Below, piece after piece: positions 1 to 13,700 of a stretch of DNA of 64,000 bases. How positions within the stretch are numbered: position 1 is the stretch's first letter; every line of letters starts with the position of its first letter. Source of the stretch: Eopsaltria australis (Eukaryota > Chordata > Aves > Passeriformes > Petroicidae). The stretch covers positions 496,001 through 560,000 of the forward strand of contig JAVTVJ010000664.1 of the NCBI GenBank assembly GCA_034509425.1. Direction: 5' to 3'. Position numbers and translations under genes: made by a program. The notes beneath the pieces are model-generated. The model was not told the origin of the DNA. It saw only the letters and a list, made by a program, of their open reading frames with translations, and did no database searches.

Positions 1-1297
1 TGAATCCAGTGTTTCTTGGTTGCAGCTCACAGCATGTGCTTGAGTGGAAAATCTTGTGGATCCCAGAGGTACCAATGAAGGAAGGGGTCAGGTGTGGGGT
101 GTGCAGGGCCCTTCTGAAGGGTGTCCAGCAATACCAAACACATCCTTGTGTCACTGGGGCTCCAGGGTGATTGTAGGTTTCTAGAGAGAGCTAGAGGTGA
201 GGCTTAGCTCAGGAGACCCAACACTGAAGGTCCCAGTGTCCAAGAGCCTCTGTAGGGATGTATTGAACTCGCTTCAGGCAGTGAATTTAACTTCAGTGCT
301 GTGAATTTAACTTCCTTCCTAAATGACAGGGGGAGTCCAACAGCCACCAGTGTTATTGATCTCCCACCCTGGTGTGCTTTCACCACTGAGTGAAGAGAAC
401 AATATTTCTATTTAAAAACAAATTTTAATTTAAACCACGAGCTAGTTCAATAAAAGATGAAGTGTCTTTGTAATGGAAATGATAGAAGTGAAAACAAGTA
501 ATCTCTATTTATGGTACAGCTTTTGTTGTTGGTTTGAAAGGATCCAGTGTTCCACAGGACTTATTTGTGGAGGGACAAGAATAACTTTCTGGTTCAGTTC
601 TTGGCTAAAGCAGAGTTTGTTTTGATTTGTTTAAAGAAAACAAACAAACACAAACTTTCAAATTGTTTTTGGCTGGAGTTTTTACTGGAAATCCAATCCA
701 CTTACGCATAGAATTTTTTTATAATGCTTCTATGAAAACCAGCATTGAGTGGAAGGGTGTTGTTCTGAGCTGCAGGAGATGGACAGCTCGGCACAGCTGG
801 AGCTTTGGAGAGCTCTGAAAAGGTACCTGGGGGAAAGGCGCTGATGTTTCCAGGTGTGTGATGTGGAGATTGGAGCTTCCAGCTGCGGGCAAAGATCGCA
901 AACTGCAGCCGTGCCTGCCTTGAGCTGCACCACAAGAGGGCAACCGGAGGCCACGAATGCTCTGCTCCCGCCTGGGAGGAGATGCGGGAGCGCCGGGATG
1001 GGCTGAGATGTGGAACAAGGTCCCCACCACCCCCCGGAGCAGGGCAGGGAGGTCTGTGCGTGTCTGTGCCGATCGCAGGTGGCTTTCTCAACGAGGAGCA
1101 ATTTGGTGAATGCTGGTGTTAAATTTAAGTGTTGGGCTCCCAAAGAAGGGAGATGGAGCTGGGGAAGGGTCTGGAGCACGAGTCTTGGGAGAAGTGGATT
1201 TTTACTTGGGAGAAAAGGAGGCTGAGTAGGGACCTTCCAGCTGCAACCTCCTTTTGGGCAGTTGAGGAGAGCACGGTGGGGACCAGTCCCTTCTCCC
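1..1297. other. Intergenic DNA, no gene seen
   Basis: I see no exon, RNA gene or clear repeat in this stretch. The open frames on both strands are short, mutually overlapping and without recognisable domains. Base composition rises in GC between about 880 and 1070, where a CTCF-like motif sits (listed separately). Confidence 0.6.
930..942 (+). promoter_or_regulatory. Possible CTCF-binding core motif
   Basis: The 13 bases CCACAAGAGGGCA fit the CTCF core (CCA-S-Y-AG-R-K-GGC) with one departure, A in place of the pyrimidine at position 5. The motif lies in a locally GC-richer patch of otherwise empty DNA. A single motif of this length occurs by chance often enough that this is only a candidate insulator site. 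Confidence 0.25.
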
Positions 1298-1560
1298 GAG
1301 TAACAAGCAATTAGACAAAATTAAATGTTCTGGAGTTGTGCTGGGGGAGTTGAGACTGGGATATTGGGGAAAATCATTTCAGTGCCAGGGTGCTCAGGTG
1401 TGGAACAGGCTGCCCAGGGAAGAGGTGGAATTGCCATCTTTGCAAGATTCAAAGAGCTTGGCACTGAGGGACAGGATTTTACTGGTGGACATGGCAGTGC
1501 TGGGCTAGCGGCTGGAATCGATAAACTAAAGGTTTTTGCCAACCTAAATGGAAATGTGTG
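1298..1560 (+). mobile_element. CR1 LINE 3' fragment
   Basis: The text follows the 3' end of avian CR1 retrotransposons in the sense direction. It includes a stretch resembling 'gtggaacaggctgcccaggg', then 'ggcagtgctgggcta', and a final 'ccaacctaaa' close to the CR1 terminus. The usual terminal short tandem repeat is eroded. The copy is 5'-truncated and diverged, as is normal for old CR1 insertions, and the open frames across it are not intact. Confidence 0.75.
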
Positions 1561-4500
1561 AGATTCCTGCTGGGTGCTGCTCTGCTTTGTGGCTCAAGGC
1601 AGAGGTTGCTGCTGTCAGAGCTATGGGACTGTGCCCTGTTAATTGTCTGCAGCCCACCTTGCCCAAATCCCATCCCAGTAATGGAAAACACAGGGGTTTG
1701 TTCAAAGCCCTCCTTGGGAAGGGTGACAACACTGAAGAGAGGCCTGGAGATGTGGTTGGAGCATCTTGATGCCACACCTTGCTGTCCTGGTGGCATCTCC
1801 TGGTGCTGCTCCTCGGCACCCTCATCCTCCGGCACTTGGAGGGCAGGGGCTGCAGCATGGGTGCAGCAGAAGCTGAGCTGAAATTGAGTGGGGAAAGAAA
1901 TCATTCCCAGCTCATCAGTGGCAACGACCCTGTGGAACCAGACAATGGTTTTAAACACTTCTGACATCACTCTGGAAATGGGTGGAGTAGGCTGAAAAAT
2001 GCCTTAAAACTGGTTTGAAATTGTCGGATTTTCAGAGAAGGGGGGGTTAGAGAGAAGCGTGGAGCGATGAGCAATCCCTGTTCCACAGCCACGATCCTGC
2101 TGGGAAGGGGATTCCCTACTGGGAGGTGATTGTTGCCCAGCAGCCCCTGGTCACGCCAAGGCTGCCGTGCTCTGTGTTCACGACCTGACTCAGAACAAGG
2201 GCTCGTCTAAACAGTAGCAGGAGCTCAGTGAAAGCAGAGACACTCTCAATTTAAAAGTACGTAATGGCAGGAAAAACAACCCGTGATGAGTTAAAGAACT
2301 GACTCAGGCCAGCAAAGGCCAGTCCTGAAATAGACCTCGAATGGGGCTGGTTGAGAATGCTTCCATCAGAACAGTTTCCTGATGGAGAATTTGGCATTTC
2401 TGCTCAAAGAAATCTTTCAAGAAAAGCATCTGCTTCTGTGGAAAAATTCATCTTGTTGGGTTGGAAAAATGGAGCATGTGAAAACTGAAATCCTTCAGTG
2501 CAGCGACGTGCTGTGCCAGTTTTCAGGCAGACTCCACCTCTGTGTGGAGCTTCATTTCTCATTCCTGTGGTGCCCACTCATCCTCACAGGAGGGAACCCC
2601 CCCAGTTTATGACATCTGCCCCTTTCCCATCTGCCTGCTCTTCTCAGCAGTGATTAAAGCCTCCCCCTCACTGTGGAAGGTCAGCTTTTGGAGCAGTGTG
2701 TGGCTGCTCCCCTGGGACTCCAAACTTTCTCTGCTGCCTCCCCTCCTGGTCCCTTCCTACACAGAGTTCTGGGAAGCTCATCTCCATCCCATGCTGATGT
2801 TTCACATGTCCTGGGAGGTGGCTGTGACTGGACAGCCAGGGAAAGACAGCTCATTCTACTGGGCTTATTTGTGACTTTACTGAATTGTTTTGCAGCCAGG
2901 GGTTTATTTTCCAGGTGTTTCTGTATCTCCTTGTTGTCTTCTTGCTCATTTCTGTGCCTATCCTAAATTCTGATGGAAATCTGTCATAGGAGGTGAGCAA
3001 GTTGTCTGGCCAGGTCCATGCAGCAGGATCAGGGTTAGTCCCAGGACCTGTTTGTTGAGTCAGGATGAGTCACCCTGTAAAGCACTGTTGGACTTTATTG
3101 TGCCTTCCTCCCGCAGTGAGAACTTGCCCTTCAAAAAACAGTGTGGAATAACCCAGGTCTGAAACATGAATCTGACACAGAAGTGCTTCTACCCATTTTC
3201 TAAACGGTGCCTTCCACACTTTAAGGTTGAAAAAACTACAGGACACTTGCAAAAACAGATACTTGTATTCACACTTATGTGCCCAGATTTGAAAATAGGG
3301 AGGGAAGATGTCTTAAACACTGTTTTCTCAAGACCACATCAGCAGCAGGGAGAGCCTCAGGTTGGTGCCCATCACCTGGAGAGCTGTGGTGAGAGCATTG
3401 CTGTAAGTCCTTGCAGCTCCATGCATGCAAAAACCTTCTCAGAAAGGGTTTTTGTGTATGGATGTGGTTCTGCAAGGCCAGGGCATTGTCATGAGATGGG
3501 CTCACTGCTGATGTGAGCGAGGGGCTGAGTGAAATCCTGCTTGGACCCTGGGATTGAATGTGTTTTCCTCAAGTGAACTTTATGAAAGGACTTCTCAGTC
3601 CATTTAAGAAAACAAAAAAGTGTTAGGAGCAGAGGCTTGGCCAAAGCTCGGGGTCCTGGTGTGGAGACTGGAGGGAACAGAAAAGCCTCAGTGGAGAACA
3701 TTTTCTAAAAAAACAACCCAGGTACAGGCCAGGCTTGTGTTTCTGTGCTAGCATGGCCTCTATTTACCAACCTTCCTCTGCCCCAAGAGAAGCAGGGAGG
3801 CATTTAAAGAGAAAATAGGAAAGAGCCCTCTGTCCTGAGAGCTGAGTCCTGTTTTCTGGAGGGCTGGGCTGTCCAGGGCTGGTAGAGCACAGGCTGCAGG
3901 CTGACAGATGTGGTGTTTAACACCAAGGCTGGTGTTGGTGGCTGCTGTCAGAGGGATGGAGAGCCCTCTCTGGAGCCCCATGGGTCCCTTTGCAGGAGCC
4001 AGGATCTCCCTGCAGGCCCCCAGGGTTTCCCTCTCCTCCCCCCAGTGTGACCCCAGGTCTGTGCTATGACAAAGCCATTCAATCAATGGCATTTATGTGC
4101 CAAATCTCCCTGCAGCTCTGGGGGATAGGTGTGCTCTGGGTAAAAGCAGCCTGTCCTAATTCCAGGCATCCCCTAACACTGGGGAAATATTGATTCTGCC
4201 TGCACTGCCAGGACTGCTGAGAAATGAAACAGATGCAGGTACTGCTTTAACAAACTGGTGATGTCCCAGTGGGTTTTATCCCCATCTGCTTCCTGCAGGC
4301 TCAGAGTGCTGATTCCCTCATCCCACACCCCGGGAAGGCAGCCCTGAGGTCAGGCTCTGTCGTGCTGGGGGCCGTGCTCCCCTTGGCAGCCTGAGGCATA
4401 CAAAGGGCTGATGAGAAAGGGATTCAGCCCAGTGTATTGGCATTCGTGTGTGGCAGCTGTATTAAAAGTGCTCACTGTCAGCCCAGCCATCACTTATAAT

Positions 4501-5084
4501 TGGCTTCTATTTTTCCGTGTGCCTCCTGGCAACAGCGGCTCTTCCCAGGCTCTCGGTGGGACACAGTGGGAGTCTGGGAAGGCAGGAGAGGTTTGGGAAA
4601 ATGGGCAGGATTGGCTCAGGAAGGGAAACGTGGCCCCTTCCTGCCTGAGCATCCCAGCAGCAGCAGCAGTTCCCTCTGCAGATTTGCTGTCAAGCACTGG
4701 CAAAGGCCATCTGTGGTGGCTGTGGGTGCACTGGAGAAAGTGCATCACCTTTGGGATGGGCAAGCCCCTTGGTTTTGGTGCAATAACCCCATTACTGTGC
4801 AATCGCTTGTTTTGGTGGAGAGAGGCCGGGTTCTGCTGTGGTGCTGCCTGGTCAGGCTCAGCAGAGGAGCACCAGAGTGCTCAGTTTAACCTGTGTTACC
4901 CTGGAATTAGACCCTTTGGTTGTGGTCTCGTGCATCCCAGCCACAGAAAAAGCAGCAAAATGCCAGGAGAATACGTGAGTGCAGAGCACATTTGTCATGG
5001 TGGTGCTGTACAATGCAGACAGGCCTTGGAAGGACCTCGTGCAGCTGCAGCTCCAAGTGCTGGAAGCACATGTTCTGTTTTCAT
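1561..5084. other. Intergenic DNA, no gene seen
   Basis: No convincing exon, RNA gene or repeat array was found. A 327-codon plus-strand open frame begins at 4411 but runs into the CR1 copy at about 5085. It contains no recognisable domain, so it is treated as chance. Confidence 0.55.
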
Positions 5085-5380
5085 GGGATCACAGACTATC
5101 CTGAGCTGGGAGGGACCCACAGGATCATCCAGTGCAGCTCCTGTCCCTGCCCAGATCCCCCAACAATCCCAGCCTGGGCATCCCCGGAGGTTCCTGGAGC
5201 TCTGGCAGCCTCGGGGCCGTGCCCATTCCCTGGGGAGCCTGGGCAGTGCCCAGCACCCTCTGGGGGAAGAACCTTTTCCTGATATTCACTCTAAACCATT
5301 TCTGACACAGCTGCAGCTGTTCCCTTGGGTCCTGGCCCTGTCACAGAGGGATCAGTGTCTGCCCCTTGTGATGACATGCA
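5085..5380 (-). mobile_element. CR1 LINE 3' fragment, antisense
   Basis: Read on the minus strand this is a CR1 3' end. On the plus strand it begins with the inverted terminus ('gggatcacagactatcctga'), then 'ctgggagggacccacagga', then the inverted body through 'gggcagtgcccagcaccc' and 'aaccttttcctgatattc'. It is 5'-truncated and diverged. Confidence 0.75.
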
Positions 5381-7189
5381 CCACTTTGCTTTAGATTTCT
5401 CTATCTTACCCCAATACTGGAGCACCTAAACTTGCAAACACTTGAAAGTCAGACCAAAATTTCCCTGAAATAATGCCCATAAGCTTTTGAGATGTCACAA
5501 GAGCCTCATCAATGCATCCTAGATATTACCAGTTCCATCTGATTGAATTTTTCTGTTTGCAAACAGAATAATCTAATGACCTAATTTCTGAAGGAGGCCT
5601 GTTATTTATTAACCATGATGTAAATTCTACCAGCATTAGAATAAAGAACATTGGGCTTTTGAATTTCTGCTATTTTTAAAGATCCAAATCTCTGGGGCAA
5701 TTAATCATTTTCCTGACATATTGAATTCAGTCATGTGTTATAGCAACAAAACTTGCAGTTTATGATGCAACATTAACTTGTCAGCAAGAGGGACAATTCA
5801 TGACTGTCTATGGGTAGCAAGTGGCAGGCAAATTTGGACAACTATCCTATAGTTTTTGCAAGCATCAGCAAATTTTGTTGGCAAAGCTGATGTAGGCAGC
5901 ACATAATATACGCTTTTGCTTGTATATATTAAAAAAAAAAAAACCCAAAGAATATAATTCCCTGCCAGGAGTTTCCACTTATTTTCCATAACGAGAGCTG
6001 GAGGGTCTGTAAAAGCTGGTCTCATAAAAAGGAATTGCAAAGGATGGATTTTTCCTTTACAAGGGAGATGGAAGGAATTGGAGTTTGTTTGGATGCACGA
6101 GTGCTCCTGACACGCAGTTCATCATCTGTGCTGCTGCAGGGGGGAGGCTCCAGGTGGGGACAGGGACAGCGTGGGGGGAAGGACAGAGCCCACAGTGACA
6201 TGGACACACTGAGCTTGGGGGCACCAAGAGCCACAGAGCAAAGTGTGGCTTTCAGGAGCCACGGTGGCCTTGGCACAGCAGCAGCCTTGGCTGTTTGGGG
6301 GATTTTCTTTGAGATATCTGAGAGGAAAGAGTTGGGAAAGCTCTGAGGGAGGAGAGGGGTGTGCTTTTGCTGCTGTTTGTGGTGGGGCTCTGAAAGGTCC
6401 TCGAGAGTGCAGGGAAGCAGCTTTGCCTTGGGTGCCGAAGAGGAAATCAAAAGATAAAAGAAAAGGGAGAGTTACTGGGGGGAAGCAAGCAGATTTAAAA
6501 CAAAATCATCCCAGTGCTGTTCTGAGGTAAAACCTCAGCCAAGGCTGCAGCAGAGGCAGATGCAGCCATGGGAGGATGAGCCAACACAGGGACCTGAGCA
6601 GGGCTTTGGCAGGGAGGGATGGGGATTTCAGCAGGGTGGGGAATGTGAGAGGCCACGTTCTCGGAATGGCAAACCCCACACAGTCCCTGCACTTGGGTTG
6701 AGTTTGGGAGCAGGGACAGAGCTGAGGGAGCTGAAGCTGTGTCTGGGATGTTGGTGGGAAGCTGGTGGTGCACAGCAATCAAAGACCCATGGAGAGGCTT
6801 TATGGAGAGTGGGGAGAGAGGTGAAGGGTTTTAACTGGAATAAGGCTGGGTAGAGGCTGTGTGTTCCAGAGGATACAGGTGAGAAAGCAGCAGCAGGTGA
6901 AGAAACCTAAAATTGCTTGGTGTGATAAGATGGTAAAGATTAAATGCTGATGGAGGTGATTATGGGCTGCCATTCCCCTCATGAGCAGGTTTGGACTCAG
7001 ACTCAATGCAGGAGTGGGCTGATGAACTGGGAAAGGTGTGGCTGTGGTGCTGACCTTCCCCAGGCATGGGGAGGAGGCTCAGCAGGGCACTGGCACACAG
7101 TGGAAAAGCAGTGACAGCAGCCTGCTGCTGCTGCCAGGGGGTTCCCAAAACACAGCTGGAAGAGGGAGCACAACTGCAGGTCTGGGAGG
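5381..7189. other. Intergenic DNA, no gene seen
   Basis: About 5380-6000 is AT-rich single-copy-looking DNA with a run of 13 A at about 5931. About 6060-6900 is more GC-rich. No exon structure, RNA gene or transposon was recognised. Confidence 0.55.
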
Positions 7190-7740
7190 GGGTATGATGC
7201 ACACACACACAGTGCCATGAGCACACTGCAGGGCTGGGATGTTGTGATGCACACGCACACAGTGCCATGAGCACAACTGCAGGGCTGGGATGTTGTGATG
7301 CACACACAGAGTGCCATGAGCACACTGCAGGGCTGGGATGTTGTGATGCACACACACACAGTGCCATGAGCACACTGCAGGGCTGGGAGGGGGTATGATG
7401 CAGACACACACAGTGCCATGAGCACAACTGCAGGGCTGGGATGTTGTGAGCACAGCTGCAGGGCTGGAAGGGGCTGTGATGCACACACACACAGTGCCAT
7501 GAGCACAACTGCAGGGCTGGGATGTTGTGAGCACAGCTGCAGGGCTGGAAGGGGCTGTGATACACACACAGTGCCATGAGCACACTGCAGGGGTGTGGGG
7601 ATGCTGTGATGCACACACAGAGTGCCATGAGCACACTGCAGGGCTGGAAGGGGCTGTGATGCACACACACACAGTGCCATGAGCACACTGCAGGGCTGGA
7701 AGGGGCTGTGATACACACACACAGTGTCATGAGCACAGCG
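7190..7740. repeat. Minisatellite, about 50-base unit, 10 copies
   Basis: Ten tandem units share the core GTGCCATGAGCAC (last copy GTGTCATGAGCAC), preceded by a (CA)n tract and followed by 'tgcagggctggga/aag'. The core starts at about 7212, 7262, 7311, 7361, 7413, 7494, 7571, 7622, 7674 and 7724. Most periods are 49-52 bases; two are 81 and 77 bases because they carry an extra 'gatgttgtgagcacagctgcagggctgg'-type block. The CA tract varies in length between units. On the minus strand all three frames stay open because the unit has no stop codon, which is a composition effect and not a gene. Confidence 0.93.
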
Positions 7741-10700
7741 TGGCTCCATGGCACCAGTCCCCAGGTACCTTTGTGGCCCAGGAGGAGGCTGCTCCCTTGC
7801 AAGGCTGTTCTGCATGAGTGGCTGTGGTTTGAGCAGGATTTGTGGCTCGTGGGCATGGCATGTCCTGGCTGCTCCTCCCTGACCACAGAGCACACCCTTT
7901 TTCCAGCTGAGGGATGCTGGCCTCCTGGTTGGGAGCTGAGAGGCTTCAACAACTTGGGTTTAAGCTGGATAAAAGAGGCTTCTATAGCAGCCAGTTGTGA
8001 TGGAAAGCATAAGTTACATTCCATTTGGGGATGGGAACATATGGCCTCCACTATCTTCACAAGCCTCCCAGAACACAGGGATTTTTGTCCTGTTTCTCTC
8101 AGATCACTTGATTGCTGTAATGTGGGAAAGACTGACTTATGAGGGACATAAGTGCAAATTATCCTGATGAAAGGAAACAGAGGGAGTGTAAAAAGAGATC
8201 AGCTCAGCTGAGCTGGGAGCTGCTCAGTGCCCTGAGAATCAAAGAGGGAAGACAAAAAGAAAAAGGTAGAAACTAAATCAAACTAATACACAGACCTTCA
8301 AAACAAACAGTAGAAGGAAAAATCATTGTGAATGAGGCTGATCAGGCAGCCATCCCCTGCCCAGCTGCACGGTAAAAGAGGCCAGAACATTCCTTGTTTT
8401 CAGAACATCCATCCTAATCTGTGTGCCTGCAGCTTGGTATTCCAGTTACTGCTCTGCAGGCATTGATGGTGTGGGCTCACACTGGAGGTACTTGGATAAT
8501 TGGCCAGGATAAAATCCACCCTGAAGCACCCAGAACAGAGTCAAAGAGGATTCTGAGCACCAGTTTGCTCTTGACTCCCTTCAAGGACTCCTGGGGATGA
8601 GTGGTGTTACTCTGAACTGAAAGAGCAAACTCTGCTTTAAGATGCGTAGGGGGGGAAAGAACCAGGACCTGCAGAGCAGAGCAGCTCCTCTCTGGCTTCT
8701 GGAACAAGGGAATGGCTGATTACCCTGAGGGGTAGCAAGGCTTTGTCAGAACTTAAACCTGTTACATCAAGCAGTTTCAGTGATATGGCAGGAGGATGTG
8801 GGGATGGGGAGGAGCAGTAGATGATGATGTAGGTAAAGTTCTGGACGTTTTAGTACTTGATGTTCTTGTAATCAATCTAGTGGGATGGAGATTGGGGTAA
8901 TGTGCCGGGCAGTAGTTCATTTTTCCAAATTACTCACTGCTCTCAGAATATTGCCAAACTGGAGGTAAGGAGAAGTTTCCAGGCTCCAAGGAGGTCAAGA
9001 GCAGTGCAGTGGTGCTTTGTCTGCATTTTAGGACCACTTTATACATACATTAAAGAACTGCATGATCAAATTCACACTGAAGGGACTGAAATTGCACCAA
9101 AATGCCTGGTTCTGTTTCTGCTCCTGGTTTGTAGCCACAAAGCAGCTTTTTGGATTTCTCCAAATTGATGCAGAGCCCTCCCTGCTTTTGCCTCAGAGCT
9201 TCCCCACCTCCTGTCTCTGTCATAGCAGGTGACTGCTCCTGCAGCACACAGCTGTGGATGGGATCACGAGGGCTTTGCCTTGTTCTAATTCCTCCCCTGG
9301 CCACCAGACTTTTGGCAGGAGCCTGCTGGAGTAGGAGTATCTCAGTCTCAGGGAGCTGGCATTTGCTTACTAACAGCCAATTATTTCATGGTGACCTTCT
9401 CATGGTGAGCAAAGTGCCAAATCCACAACAGACACACAGAAAGGGTTTTGAAGTGACAACTACTGCAAGTCCAAGCCACTCCTTTGCCCATGAGTGCTTT
9501 CCTGGTGGATGACTTGCCTTGAACCTGCCTGTTTAATTTTTGTCTCTGATGGATGGTGTTAGAGCATTCCTTGGCTGCATCATCTGAATCCCTCAAAATC
9601 CCTTGATCCCCCCTGTCTAGTTCCAGACTTGTTTATGGAACAGAGTCTGTGTAGGTATTAGTGTCTGAATTAGAAATGGAGGAGCAAAAATGTATCCCAG
9701 TGTCAGGCTGGGTTTTCAGCAGGGCTTGGCACAGGTCAAAGAAATCGTGTCCTCGTGATTGCTCTGAGGATGTTCCAGCCTGGATCACTCTGGAGGCAGA
9801 ATGGGGCTGAGCTGGGTAGCCTTAAATATGAAAATTCAAACCTCAGCTGTGGTGTTTGGGCCAGTTCTCCACGGTGCCTTGGCTGTGGGAGATGACAGCA
9901 CAGCCATTCCTTCAGTCTGCTGGCTTCTGTTGCCTGACAAGACACCAGCGAAAGCTCCCCCTTGTCGTGCACCCTTTCCTCTCTGTGTGTGTGGGGGGAA
10001 ATGCAGTGTTCAGTGATACACTGATGGTTATCAGGGCTGTTTTCCTTTGATTTAATCCAGACTTTTCAGGCTCCCTGTGTCTGACGAGCAGCATGTGACT
10101 GTGCCCAGCCTGTGCCCTGTGGAGATGACGTGCTTGGGAACCAGAGAGTTTCTGCCTCATCTGCCATGGGCTGCTGACACAGGATTGCTGATGCAGCCTG
10201 CTGATGGATCCCATGCGCTTCTATCCAGGCTGTGCTGCAGCTCCACGTCACATTCAGGGCTGCCAATACAATTACTGGGAGACAAACTGGTGTGGGCAGA
10301 GGGGAAACCTCTCTGTGATGTGGTGACAGCTCATCCCAAAGCTGTGCTGCTGCTTGAGTGTGCCTCTGGAATGTCAGAGGTGCTGGTGCTGTAGTGTTCT
10401 AAGAGAGCTGCTGATTGATTTGGTTGAACCTCCTGATGCAGCAGAAAGGTCTGAAATGCTCTCCTGAGAGCAGAGATGCCAACTTTATTCATTTTCTGAT
10501 CAGAACTCCCCACTGTCGTGGTCCTGCTTTCATTATCCTGAGTCTTGATGCCACGTGTTAGTTTCTGAGTTTGCACTGCTCAAAGAAGAGCCCAGCACTT
10601 CCCTAGAGGTTCTCACTTCATTCAGGTATCATCAGTCTGTAACAGATCACTCTCAGGCATTACAGGCCAAGGTTAAGGTCCTTGTGGATGCCAAAAGAGT

Positions 10701-13700
10701 CCATGGGCACCTTCCTGCTGGGCAAATCTCAGATCAGAGATACTCTCTCCAAACCCTTTCCTCCTTGTTTGAAAGAATGTTGTGACTGTTTGGACAGAGC
10801 AGTTCTTGCACGCCCTTCTCCTGGGTGTGTGATGCTTTCATGCTGTTCATTCCAGCTTGGAGCATTTTGGGTTTCTGGGTGAGAAGCAGGAAAGGCCCCA
10901 GATCACCACCAAAGGCCCCACATTTCTTCTGCACAAATCTTCTTTTCTTCCCAGGCTGAAAGAGCTGCCTGAGCAGTGCTGCTGTGGGGCTCCCTGGCTG
11001 TGGGCAGGAGCTGGGTGATATTTTGAGCAGGAGCAGTGGAGGGCTGGGAGTGGAGCTGGCTTTGCTGGGAGATGGATCCACCCTTGGGAAGGACCTTGCC
11101 ATGTTACACAGCAGCTTTGTGGCTGAGCAAAAATAAATGAGTGACTTATCCCACTGCCAAGGACCGTCAGTGGGAGGTCAGTGTTTGATATTTCCACACC
11201 CAAAAAAGCAGCCCCAAGCTAGAATTACAGTACAAAATACCCATTCAGATCTCTCCAGCCTTCTGTTTTCATTGACTTCCATCCCCTGCTTGTACACACA
11301 GAGCCCCTTCCTTTCCAAAAGAAAACAGCACTGCTGATAAGGGACACTTATCTCGGCAAGTCATTACAAAACAAGTGAGCTTTTGTGTTTGCATCTGATT
11401 CCTGTCACAATGTTAACAAACTCCGAGTATGGAAGCTTTATTTCCACTCTAAAGATGGCCCTTAGGGTGCTATGTGAGGTGCATTATATATCTCATAAAT
11501 ACCTCCCACAGATGTTTGTTCCTTGAAAATAGGGGAGGAAAAAAAACAAACTCAAACTTCTTAAGGTTTCAGCCTTTCCTTTGTTCTGTAAAGGATTTTT
11601 AGACAACAACCCTTGGCTATGCTGCACATGGATCTTTACCCTTCCCATACTCTCTGCTGAGATATTGCTGGCCTTTGTTCCTTTCAAAGAACCAGCCAGT
11701 GCTGGAGTTTTCTCTCCCCTCACAGTGGGTTCCCATTAAAACTGAACTCTTATCCAGAAGGCAGTAGTTCAGATTTAATGTGTTATTTCCAGCTGGAAAT
11801 GTTGGGTTACAGCACAGGTTATGGTGCTGGTGCTGTGATATAGGGGCTCCTCCTGATGGAATCTCTGCCTCAGGAAGGATTTTGATTTTTGGGAGGTGCT
11901 CAGCTCCTTCCAAGGCAGTCCCTAAGACAGGGAATTTTATGGAAGAAAAGTTTTTCAGAGCCATTCCCAAACTACATCACAGTAATCCTGTGGCTTTCCT
12001 ACCTCAGAGGGCCAAGTTGCCTTCCAGGTGCCATGAAAACACCTTCCCAACCCACCATGAAAATTGTCACTGAGGGCCAGGAAGAGAGGGGTGGAATTGG
12101 CTTCGCCAGGGTGTTCTGGTGAGATGAGAGCTGTGCCCAGAGGCTGCAGCACTGTGTGCCATCCCCTGGGGCACAGAGCAAAGGGTGCTCTGGCTGAAGG
12201 GCAGCTTGGTGCAAGCACTGGGATGTGAGAGGGGTGGGAGGGAGCTCTCCCAGCCTGGAGCTGAAACAGCCACTCCGTATCTCCCTCCTGCAGCCAAAAT
12301 CTGATGCAATTCTGATTTTGGTTATTTGTGCCAAACAAACTGGAGTGGGCTGTGGCTATCCCTGAGAAATAATTTAAAAAGAGCTGCCTGGGAAACGTTC
12401 TCCTTCCGATAGGAATTTTTTTTGTAAGGAAAACTCCGACCCAGAATATTTCAGTTCTTCTGTGACACTTTGTGCTCTCACTGCTCTCCAGCAGACCTGT
12501 GTGTCTGCTCCCAAAGCACTGCTCTGTGTTTGTGTCTTGGGAGCCCCCAGCAGTGGTGTTGGGGGGATGCTTTGTGCTGGGAATGCTGCCTGGGGAGGAG
12601 CAGGGGGATTTTGAACAACTGATTCAACTTCCTGGGAGATATTTTGTGTTTTGTGTTTTGTTCAGAATTTTCTGATGTCCCTTTAAAGGGAAGATCACAC
12701 AAATCTTAATCACAAATCTAATTTCTAACTGAAGGCGTTCACATGGATTTTCTTTCCTATTTTGTTTTTCTTTGCTTGCTGCATTGTAATTTAAAAAGCA
12801 CAGTTTAAGATAAGCTACCTGTTTTAACAAGGACAATTCCTACTGAGATACCCAAAGCATCTCCCTCTTTTAGTCCTATTTGAAGGTTAGGTCTGCGTTC
12901 CTTTTTCTGACACCTGGCCAGTAATGAGCCTTGCTCTCTGCTCAAGGGCTCAAACATCCCAGTCAAAGCCTGGCCAAAGGAAATGACACTACTGAGTCAC
13001 TGTGAGGTGCAGGAGATTTGGTGCCCAGTTGAGGGTCCCCTCCTTGAATTCTGCTGGCTCTGATGCAGTACAGGAGGAGGTCAGGAATTGCTGGGTGTGC
13101 AAGGTCTGTGCACACTTGGCTCTCAGCCCCACAGACCACTTGACATCGAGGGTATGAGAAGCTCTGAAAGACTTCCCAGCCCCCCTTGCCTGAGATCTAT
13201 TTACAAGCATGAATAATTTCTAACATTTAAGTAGTCTTCAGAGGCATTACTTGCATGTCATGGCATGTGGGCTGTAGCTTTTCAAGAAGAGTTACGTGTC
13301 TTTTGGCCTCGAATGGGAACATGGAAATTGAAAATGCAGTGGAGGAGAGAAGTGTGGCTGTCCCAGGTGCCTGTTCTGCTCTCTGCCCACCTTTACCCAG
13401 TGTTGCCCTTTGCTGCCTGTGGCTAATCCTGCTGCTGCTCAAACTTTGGCAATGCACCTGGAAGAATCTTAATTTTAAAACCAAAATTACTGAGATGTTG
13501 GATTCCTGTTGACCTCTGGTTTACTCCACTTCTGCATCCCAGGCATTGCCAACCCCTTTTTCAGCTGCACCCTCTGACCAGAGTAGGGGCAGGATTTTTT
13601 TGGGGGGCAGAGTTTCTTGAGGGAATGGTTGGATCTTGATGGATAAAGCAGAACAGATTTGGGGTGGGGGGTGGTGTTTGTGGTTTGGTTTTTTTTTTTA

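Noticed and set aside
4411..5394. 327-codon plus-strand open frame.
   Set aside because: It ends inside an antisense CR1 copy, has no recognisable domain, and overlaps other open frames on both strands.
6960..8060. Minus-strand open frames of 366, 296 and 213 codons over the 7.2 kb region.
   Set aside because: All three frames are open together because the minisatellite unit has no minus-strand stop codon; the predicted proteins are low-complexity repeats.
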